A DNA stretch of 29,269 nucleotides from an uncultured Clostridia bacterium (GTDB lineage: Bacteria; Bacillota; Clostridia; Christensenellales; UBA1242): contig CALWII010000048.1 of NCBI GenBank assembly GCA_944380695.1, forward strand, positions 1 to 29,269, written 5' to 3'. Position numbers and translations under genes: made by a program. The notes below the pieces were generated by a model. The model worked only from the letters and a program-made list of their open reading frames with translations. It did not search any database and was not told where the DNA came from. Shown here one piece after another: positions 24,885 through 29,269 of the stretch (the stretch's first letter is position 1; every line of letters starts with the position of its first letter).

Positions 24885-25100
24885 TTTTTTCCTCCTTGTC
24901 TTGGCTATAACCACTAATTAATCACTACCAATGAAACATTTTTGTTGTCGTACACGAGTCCGTGTGTTTCACGCTGTCAGGCAATAAAAAAAGTGATTTT
25001 CGGTGGTCCGCTCGCAGTCGCTGCCGCGAACTTGTCCATTTAAGTTCTCTCTGATTGCCAGTAATCAAAGTAACCTTAAACATCAACCCTATTTCACAGC
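24885..25100 (-). ncRNA. Structured 5' leader of the S10 operon, candidate r-protein autoregulatory RNA
   Basis: About 215 nt between the predicted transcription start and rpsJ. Visible pairings on the RNA strand are: a 6-bp hairpin (25028-25047, GAACTT/AAGTTC); a GC-rich hairpin (25009-25028, GCAG-CGA-CTGC core); a 6-bp long-range helix GGCAAT/ATTGCC (25054-25059 with 24980-24985) that encloses both; and two competing hairpins sharing the CACG segment at 24961-24964, one with 24970-24973 and one with 24952-24956. A U-run (24986-24992) follows the first elements. S10-operon leaders bind L4 in E. coli; that ligand here is inference. A 52-codon ORF also runs through the region. Confidence 0.65.
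24925..25083 (-). other. 52-codon open frame inside the S10 leader
   Basis: ATG at 25083, stop TAG at 24925. It begins MFKVTLITGNQREL and ends TTTKMFHW. Only a weak AGGG lies 3 nt before the ATG, and the codons follow the hairpin arms, so it is more likely a by-product of conserved RNA than a gene. A leader peptide is not excluded. Another frame across 24916-24960 reads RVRQQKCFIGSD. Confidence 0.3.
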
Positions 25101-25106
25101 GTAATC

Positions 25107-25135
25107 ATTATAACAGTTGGCAACATTTATGTCAA
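25107..25135 (-). promoter_or_regulatory. Perfect consensus promoter of the S10 operon
   Basis: TTGACA (25135-25130), exactly 17 nt, TATAAT (25112-25107) on the minus strand. Predicted start near 25100. No other comparable promoter was noticed inside the operon, so this probably drives the roughly 15.9-kb transcript. Confidence 0.92.
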
Positions 25136-25230
25136 GCATTTTTCTAAAAAAAAATAAATTGCCAAAAAAATTATAAAACAAAAAAAACGTATTTATAAAA
25201 ATCCGCTTTTAAAACAACTTTTTTGTCATT
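25136..25230. other. AT-rich gap between the 185-aa gene and the S10 promoter
   Basis: Several T-runs on the minus strand (for example within 25141-25190) follow the 185-aa gene, but no convincing stem precedes them. Termination here would be expected from the context but is not clearly visible. The A/T tract directly upstream of the -35 could act as an UP element. Confidence 0.4.
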
Positions 25231-25788
25231 TTAAAGTATTATAGCTTTTTCTAGTTTTATTTCTGCCAAATTTTGAGCGTAAGTCAAAATCTCGTCAAGA
25301 AAATCCTGCAATTCATCGTCGATATGGGTTAAGCCTGATCTTCTTGCCCTATCCCCCATAACATAAACTGCATCACAAACGATATTTTGGATAAAAGAGA
25401 CAAACCTGTCAAAATCTCCATCATCATCTGGCACTGCGATTTCAGGAAATTCATCAAAACTTATTTCACCTTTATACAACAATGTCAATGGGTCTTTGCC
25501 ATCATATTCTCCCACCTGAAAGTTTCCCGCTAAATCCAAAAAACCTTTAACGACATTGTCACCATCACATTTTTCCGCCAAATCAAAAAATCTTATTTCT
25601 CCTGAAAGTGGCTCTGTGTAATTTAATGCAAAAATTCCCGTTCCAGGTCTTACCTCAAACTTTTCGAATTTAGGAAGCTTTGCACTTCTTTTAATATCTT
25701 CAATCGGTTTTTCCCAAAGCCTTTGATAATCGGCATAATAATTGTATTTTTCCTTTAATATATTTCTAAAAAATGATGTCTGCTCCAT
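25231..25788 (-). CDS. Hypothetical acidic protein
   Basis: 185 aa, not recognised. No signal peptide or membrane segment. The N-terminal third is mixed charge with aromatic residues (YNYYADYQRLWEKP), the middle has beta-like stretches (GTGIFALNY, GEIRFFDL), an acidic patch VPDDDGDFDRF lies at 119-129, and the C-terminal third looks helical. ATG start, SD AAGGAGT, own perfect-consensus promoter. It sits between recO and the S10 operon, where Firmicutes often have the str operon or unrelated genes, so the context says little about function. Confidence 0.8.
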   Translation of the reverse strand: MEQTSFFRNILKEKYNYYADYQRLWEKPIEDIKRSAKLPKFEKFEVRPGTGIFALNYTEPLSGEIRFFDLAEKCDGDNVVKGFLDLAGNFQVGEYDGKDPLTLLYKGEISFDEFPEIAVPDDDGDFDRFVSFIQNIVCDAVYVMGDRARRSGLTHIDDELQDFLDEILTYAQNLAEIKLEKAIIL

Positions 25789-25816
25789 AATTCATACTCC
25801 TTTTTCTTTTGAAAGC

Positions 25817-25845
25817 ATTATAACAAAGAAGATATGGTTTGTCAA
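25817..25845 (-). promoter_or_regulatory. Perfect consensus promoter of the 185-aa gene
   Basis: TTGACA (25845-25840), 17 nt, TATAAT (25822-25817) on the minus strand, about 30 nt ahead of the ATG. As strong by consensus as the S10 promoter, which suggests the hypothetical protein is well expressed. Confidence 0.9.
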
Positions 25846-25884
25846 TATTAAAAAAAGTCATTGAGTTATCACGCTTAAAAGCCA

Positions 25885-26595
25885 TCAGGCCATAAAAAAT
25901 CTACAATTGAATCGCCACTCAAAATTTTCTGCTAATAAATTTACAGCTTTCTCTGTTCCTCCGCCTCCAATCTTAACGCTTTTTAGTTTATCATACGGAG
26001 TTTGTTTTATTATCTTTAAAGCAGACATAGTGGAAGGCAAAATCTCTACCGAAGTATTTCTTTTGCAGTTTGAACAGACAATTTCGCCAAAATCGAGATT
26101 TAAAAATTTTTTTCCGGTTAGTTTTGCTTTACAAGAAGAGCAAACATCAAAATTTAAGTTATAGCCGTTGTTTTCGAAGATTGACAATAAAAATTTTAGA
26201 AGCGCATAATTTTTTGGTGAGAAGTCGTAAGAAATAGCTTTTAAAGATTTAATGACTTGAATAAACATTGTTGGATTTGGGTCTTTAAAAAGTTTTAAAA
26301 CGATATCTAAAATGGAACAGGCCTCATAATACTTATCAATATCAGCTCTTATAGGGAGAAATGAGTCAATTATTTCAACTTCTGTCACAATGTTTCCTGC
26401 ACGCCCCTTTTCGATGACGAACTCACCAAAAGTGAATGGTTCTTTGCCTGCTTTTAATTTTGCCTTGTCCAATTTAACACCTTTAAAATAAACAAAAAGC
26501 TTGCCCTCCTCTAACGAAAAGAGGGTGACAAGCTTGTCCTTTTCTTTACAGTCTTTATTTGTCAAAACGACAGCCTTAACTTTAATATTAGGCAT
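25885..26595 (-). CDS. recO: DNA repair protein RecO
   Basis: A 236-aa recombination mediator of the RecFOR pathway that helps load RecA onto SSB-coated single strands. The N-terminal OB fold (about 1-80; VKAVVLTNKDCKEKDKLVTLFS) and a C4 zinc site (C152, C155, C174, C177) are visible. ATG start; there is no good SD directly ahead, but the ATG shares a base with the stop of the small upstream gene (TAATG), so coupling is likely. Confidence 0.95.
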   Translation of the reverse strand: MPNIKVKAVVLTNKDCKEKDKLVTLFSLEEGKLFVYFKGVKLDKAKLKAGKEPFTFGEFVIEKGRAGNIVTEVEIIDSFLPIRADIDKYYEACSILDIVLKLFKDPNPTMFIQVIKSLKAISYDFSPKNYALLKFLLSIFENNGYNLNFDVCSSCKAKLTGKKFLNLDFGEIVCSNCKRNTSVEILPSTMSALKIIKQTPYDKLKSVKIGGGGTEKAVNLLAENFEWRFNCRFFMA

Positions 26596-26747
26596 TATCT
26601 TTCTAAATTTAACTCCATTTTTTTATTTTTTGATTTTCGTAACTTTTCTGCTTCCATAAAAAGTTGCATGAACTGAATTCCACCACTACACTTAAATAAT
26701 TCCCAATAAGCTCTTTGAAAATCATCTGCAAAATTTTTTTCTATCAT
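26595..26747 (-). CDS. yqzL: YqzL-like small protein
   Basis: A 50-aa ORF starting MIEKNFADDFQRAYWELF. The pattern W-x-L-F-x-x-S-G-x-I then a hydrophobic/acidic helix matches Bacillus YqzL, a small protein encoded just upstream of recO. Strong SD AAAGGAGG 7 nt ahead of the ATG. The stop TAA overlaps the recO ATG by one base. The role of the family is unknown to me; the assignment rests on pattern and synteny. Confidence 0.75.
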   Translation of the reverse strand: MIEKNFADDFQRAYWELFKCSGGIQFMQLFMEAEKLRKSKNKKMELNLER

Positions 26748-26809
26748 AATCACGCCTCCTTTTATGTAACTATAACACTAAATGTACTTCCTCCTTAAAT
26801 AAGCACGAA

Positions 26810-26839
26810 ATTATAGAATTAAAAATTAATTTTAATTAA
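26810..26839 (-). promoter_or_regulatory. Possible promoter for yqzL-recO
   Basis: TATAAT (26815-26810) with a weak TTAATT (26839-26834) at 18 nt. About 15 nt downstream is a perfect ribosome-binding-like AAGGAGG (26796-26790) with no ORF after it beyond two codons. The remaining gap to 26890 is AT-rich and holds no clear terminator for the 168-aa gene. Confidence 0.35.
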
Positions 26840-26890
26840 CTACACTTATATTATACTTAACTGCGAGAAAAAAGAAAAGGAATTTTGCTA

Positions 26891-27397
26891 TTAAATTAAA
26901 AGTTTTGTCACAGACAAATTTGCATTTAAAATTGAGACCTGCCCGTCTGTCTGGTTTAACAGTTGCAGCGACGAATTGTTTGTAGAGGACAAAACAACAC
27001 TTGTTGAAAGATTTTTTGGACTGCCATCGCCTGTTTCAGTCGTTAACGAATATGGTAACACTTCGCCATTAAGCGACAAAACAAATCTTATAGGATTTGA
27101 TGATGAACTCCCTGCGACAGAAAATGTGACAAGATAATTGCCAGAAGTTAACATTATACTTTCATTGTTTCCCTGCGTAATGGCTTTGCCCGAACTATTG
27201 ACGAGATTTAATGTAACAGCTTGTAAAAAGTTTACTTGCTGATTTTGATTTGAAAAAAAGCCCCACTCTGCCGAACGCGTAGGATTAACTACATTATTCC
27301 CACCCCCACACGAACCCGATGAACAACAATTAAAAATGGGGCGAGGATAATATGGCCCTGAAAAACAGCCATTAAAATTATCATTACAAATTGGCAT
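26891..27397 (-). CDS. Cys-rich surface protein with BclA-C-like domain
   Basis: 168 aa. The first 34 residues are Cys/Gly/Pro/Asn-rich (PICNDNFNGCFSG; FNCCSSGSCGGGN), the rest is Ser/Thr/Asn-rich and looks like an all-beta domain (SGNYLVTFSVAG, IRFVLSLNGEV), similar in layout to the trimeric C-terminal domain of exosporium collagen-like proteins. Its end (NANLSVTKL) resembles that of the neighbouring collagen-like protein (NATLSVKKL), so the two probably share the domain, but this one has no collagen repeats. No signal peptide, as is usual for spore-coat/exosporium proteins made in the mother cell. ATG with GAGGAG. Function inferred. Confidence 0.7.
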   Translation of the reverse strand: MPICNDNFNGCFSGPYYPRPIFNCCSSGSCGGGNNVVNPTRSAEWGFFSNQNQQVNFLQAVTLNLVNSSGKAITQGNNESIMLTSGNYLVTFSVAGSSSSNPIRFVLSLNGEVLPYSLTTETGDGSPKNLSTSVVLSSTNNSSLQLLNQTDGQVSILNANLSVTKLLI

Positions 27398-27445
27398 AAT
27401 AACTCCTCAAAACTTATATATTCAATAGCACCATAATTTGTGAAT

Positions 27446-27487
27446 AAAAAAAGCAAGGGAAATTCCCTATAAAGTTTCCCCCGCTTT
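27446..27487 (-). terminator. Terminator between the collagen-like gene and the 168-aa gene
   Basis: A 13-bp stem (27475-27487 with 27450-27462, two G-U pairs), 12-nt loop and seven T residues on the minus strand. The 168-aa gene therefore probably has its own promoter in the 50 nt that follow; an AC-17-AATATATAA arrangement there is only weakly sigma-K-like. Confidence 0.9.
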
Positions 27488-27493
27488 ATAAAT

Positions 27494-28798
27494 TTAAGTT
27501 GTAGGTGAAAGTTTTTTAACTGACAAAGTAGCATTTCCATTTTCAGGAATTGTGATTGTCGCTCCTCCAGGTGCAGTCGTGGTCGTAATAGCAAGGTCTA
27601 GCACATCATTTGCATTTAATGTGTTAATGGTAGAACTTGTAACATCTACTATGAAATTGCTACCCGTTGTAGTCTCCAATGCTGTTTGTTGAATTGTTGT
27701 GGCTTCCACAGGTGTACTGTTAACTTGAACCGTGACGCTGAATGTCAACTCCTGTGTTGAATTGATTTGAATATGATAATTGATTTCATAATCTCCTGCT
27801 TGCAACACAGTGATCTGATTACTTGCAGTAGTCGTATTCAATAATGGCATTTCTGTGTCAAGTTCGACCGGCACATAAACATTTTCGCTAGTAATAGTCG
27901 GGGTCTGCTCTGCGTTATTGTAAAGCCCACCGTAAGCAGCGAGCCCGCCACCTGTCGGTCCCGTAGGTCCGGTCGCACCGGTTGCACCGGTTGCACCAGC
28001 AGGTATACCAAAATCAAATACTGCGGCCCCCGTTGTTCCTGAATTTGTTACTGTTGGAGTTTCACCAGCAGGTAATTCAGATACGCTTCCTACTGTTATT
28101 GTCGCAGCGGTTCCCGTAGCACCGGTATCGCCTGTCGGTCCGGTTGGTCCTGTCGGTCCTGTCGGTCCAGTTGGGCCCGTAGGTCCTGTCGGTCCAGTAT
28201 CACCTGTTGGGCCCGTAGGTCCTGTCGCACCGGTCGCCCCAGTTGCACCAGCAGGAATACCAAAATCAAATACCGCGGCCTCCGTTGTTCCTGAATTTGT
28301 TACTGTTGGAGTTTCACCAGCAGGTAATTCAGATACGCTTCCTACTGTTATTGTCGCAGCAGTTCCCGTGGCACCGGTATCGCCTGTCGGACCTGTTGGT
28401 CCTGTAGCTCCTGTTGAACCTGTAGCACCTGTCGGTCCGGTTGGCCCCGTAGGTCCTGTCGGTCCGGTAGCCCCAGTTGCACCGGTCGCACCGGTTGCTC
28501 CCCTCGGAATGAAGAAAGTCAAATCGGCAGTGGAACCCGTTCCACTTTGAACAACTGATGCGTCGCTACCAGCTGCTAGTGTGTTGGTGCCAATAACTTC
28601 AACAGTTGTTACTGTAGCCCCAGTAGGTCCAGTTGGTCCTGTAGGACCTGTAGGACCTGTAGCGCCTGTTGGGCCCTGAAAACCTTGTGGACCTGTTGGT
28701 CCTGTAGGACCATAGCAACAACGCGGTTTACAACAAATTTGTTGAAAACCTCGACAACACCCATTAAAGCCATTTCCTCTAAATAAATTATATATCAT
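27494..28798 (-). CDS. Collagen-like spore/cell-surface protein (BclA-type layout)
   Basis: 434 aa. Residues 1-29 are Cys-rich (CC at 14-15, 22-23, 27-28) with no signal peptide. Collagen G-P-T/G-A-T blocks occupy about 30-61, 99-146, 184-229 and 268-283, interrupted by three beta-like modules (62-98, 147-183, 231-267). The second and third modules are near-identical, with SVSELPAGETPTVTNSGTT in each. A C-terminal domain (285-434) is Thr/Asn-rich and beta-like, as in the trimerising domain of BclA. In Bacillus such proteins form the exosporium nap and are glycosylated on Thr; that role here is inference. ATG with GAGGAA. Confidence 0.85.
   Translation of the reverse strand: MIYNLFRGNGFNGCCRGFQQICCKPRCCYGPTGPTGPQGFQGPTGATGPTGPTGPTGPTGATVTTVEVIGTNTLAAGSDASVVQSGTGSTADLTFFIPRGATGATGATGATGPTGPTGPTGPTGATGSTGATGPTGPTGDTGATGTAATITVGSVSELPAGETPTVTNSGTTEAAVFDFGIPAGATGATGATGPTGPTGDTGPTGPTGPTGPTGPTGPTGPTGDTGATGTAATITVGSVSELPAGETPTVTNSGTTGAAVFDFGIPAGATGATGATGPTGPTGGGLAAYGGLYNNAEQTPTITSENVYVPVELDTEMPLLNTTTASNQITVLQAGDYEINYHIQINSTQELTFSVTVQVNSTPVEATTIQQTALETTTGSNFIVDVTSSTINTLNANDVLDLAITTTTAPGGATITIPENGNATLSVKKLSPTT
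27990..28138. repeat. Direct repeat copy A within the collagen-like gene
   Basis: 149 bp nearly identical to 28242-28390 (about half a dozen mismatches), offset 252 bp or 84 codons, so recombination between copies keeps the frame. It encodes one beta-like module with its flanking G-A-T triplets. Confidence 0.9.
28242..28390. repeat. Direct repeat copy B within the collagen-like gene
   Basis: Partner of 27990-28138. The surrounding stretches are themselves short-period 9-bp G-P-T repeats, which makes the gene prone to length variation and to assembly collapse. Confidence 0.9.
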
Positions 28799-28829
28799 TT
28801 TTTCCTCGCGTGGAGTAATTTAAACTCCA

Positions 28830-28844
28830 TTGCATAGTATGCAA
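28830..28844. promoter_or_regulatory. 15-bp palindrome over the candidate -10
   Basis: TTGCATA-G-TATGCAA is perfectly symmetrical around one base and covers the CATACTAT element. It may be a protein-binding site or simply part of the promoter. A second small stem (28811-28816 with 28824-28829) follows in the untranslated leader. Confidence 0.4.
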
Positions 28845-28860
28845 AAATGTTTTCATTGGT
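28833..28860 (-). promoter_or_regulatory. Possible sigma-K-type promoter of the collagen-like gene
   Basis: On the minus strand AC (28860-28859), 17 nt, CATACTATG (28841-28833). This fits the sigma-K pattern AC-16/17-CATA-N3-TA except for the final base, and it lies about 35 nt ahead of the ATG. Bacillus exosporium collagen genes use sigma-K. Whether this organism sporulates is not shown here. Confidence 0.35.
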
Positions 28861-29036
28861 TACCATTATAAAAATTTAGCTATTGCTACATATAATTCAC
28901 AGGCAGAACAATTTATAAAGATTTACTCAAACATATCATTTCACCTCAAACTGCTGTAAATAAGATTTATAACTACTTCGCATAAAATTAAGATAAAAAA
29001 ATGTATACAAATATGTATGCGTTTTCTATTTTATTC
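28861..29036. other. AT-rich intergenic stretch, no supported gene
   Basis: Between the collagen-like gene and the tRNA-Val side. On the minus strand there are two tiny overlapping frames (15 codons from 28983, then 8 codons starting ATGATATGT with GAGGTG upstream) and a CATACATAT motif (29020-29012) like a mother-cell -10. None is strong enough to call. Confidence 0.4.
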
Positions 29037-29107
29037 GATGGGAGTTATATCGTTGTAAAGAGGGACTTGCTTGCAAGGGTGAGTCAAAGCACGATATATC
29101 TCCCATC
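29037..29107. repeat. Long near-perfect inverted repeat (17-bp arms)
   Basis: Arms 29037-29053 (GATGGGAGTTATATCGT) and 29091-29107 pair at 16 of 17 positions around a 37-nt loop, which itself contains the palindrome CTTGCAAG. On the minus strand the 3' arm ends ATAACTCCCA, the same 10 nt as the 3' acceptor side of the adjacent tRNA-Val. It has no ORF or terminator tail of its own. It may be a small structured RNA, a tRNA-derived remnant or a miniature element. Confidence 0.6.
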
Positions 29108-29127
29108 AGCCATAGCGCTTCACCATA

Positions 29128-29152
29128 TTTTTGTCATCCTTGATGACAAAAA
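29128..29152. repeat. 11-bp hairpin next to the tRNA-Val terminator
   Basis: TTTTTGTCATC, loop CTT, GATGACAAAAA: perfectly paired. Its A-run is the same as the U-tract of the tRNA-Val terminator, so on the RNA it competes for that tract or forms a second, tandem terminator-like stem. Confidence 0.6.
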
Positions 29153-29178
29153 AAAAGCACGGCTTCTAGCCGTGCTTT
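29148..29178 (-). terminator. Rho-independent terminator of tRNA-Val
   Basis: Read on the minus strand: AAAGCACGGCT, loop AGA, AGCCGTGCTTT, then a run of T (nine including the stem end). It starts 2 nt past the tRNA CCA. Confidence 0.95.
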
Positions 29179-29180
29179 GC

Positions 29181-29256
29181 TGGTGGGAGTTATAGGGCTC
29201 GAACCTATGACCCTCTGCTTGTAAGGCAGATGCTCTCCCAGCTGAGCTAAACTCCC
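29181..29256 (-). tRNA. tRNA-Val (UAC)
   Basis: A complete 76-nt cloverleaf on the minus strand: acceptor GGGAGTT, D arm GCTC...GAGC, anticodon loop CTTACAA with TAC (reads GTA), T loop TTCGAGC, and encoded CCA. It is the last gene before a terminator; other tRNAs may lie upstream beyond the window edge. Confidence 0.96.
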
Positions 29257-29269
29257 ATATCAAGGGTGC

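Noticed and set aside
24885..25100. T-box riboswitch reading of the S10 leader
   Set aside because: I see no T-box consensus sequence or specifier-loop arrangement, and ribosomal operons are not usual T-box targets.
28368..28550. Plus-strand frame encoding Val-Gly-Pro-Val-Ala-Pro repeats
   Set aside because: It is the complement of the collagen triplet repeats; such shadows arise automatically from G-P-T/G-A-T coding.
27960..28720. CRISPR-like array suggested by short regular repeats
   Set aside because: The period is 9 bp or multiples within an intact collagen-coding frame, with no unique spacers.
29001..29195. 64-codon plus-strand frame near the right end
   Set aside because: It runs through the inverted repeat, the tRNA-Val terminator and into the tRNA, has no SD and would be the only plus-strand gene.

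Overview
The window is AT-rich bacterial DNA in which every supported gene lies on the minus strand, so genes are read from high to low coordinates. WhiA, a YqzL-like protein next to recO, a KOW protein between map and infA, zinc-ribbon forms of S4, S14 and adenylate kinase, frequent TTG starts and collagen-like G-P-T/G-A-T surface proteins point to a Clostridia-like member of the Bacillota. The species cannot be named from the sequence.

Right end (about 26.9-29.27 kb): a tRNA-Val with a strong terminator, then a 434-aa collagen-like protein with a BclA-type architecture and a 168-aa Cys-rich companion without collagen repeats. These look like spore or cell-surface structural proteins. A sigma-K-like promoter candidate and a palindrome lie upstream. 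Next come a small YqzL-like gene, recO and an unrecognised 185-aa gene, which has its own consensus promoter.

Centre (9.2-25.1 kb): one uninterrupted S10-spc-alpha run, rpsJ to rplQ, including secY, adk, map, a KOW protein, infA and rpoA. It begins at a perfect TTGACA-17-TATAAT promoter followed by a leader of about 215 nt rich in hairpins, a candidate autoregulatory RNA. It ends in a hairpin terminator directly after rplQ. Notable variants are L24 with a histone-H1-like Lys/Thr/Ala tail, L17 with large insertions, and a structured spacer between secY and adk.

Left part (0-9 kb): two tandem paralogous secreted or lipoprotein genes behind a consensus promoter. One is broken by a single-base frameshift and the other carries a 15-T tract in its signal segment; a small ORF follows. 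Then comes the order murB, PHP phosphoesterase, whiA, dnaE, pfkA-like, as in many Firmicutes but without rapZ and yvcK between. The window ends with tRNA-Gly and a truncated tRNA-Arg behind a promoter that overlaps a 12-bp inverted repeat.

Most of the content is core translation, replication and cell-wall machinery. The less ordinary parts are the S10 leader, the two lipoprotein paralogs, the surface-protein pair and several non-coding inverted repeats.
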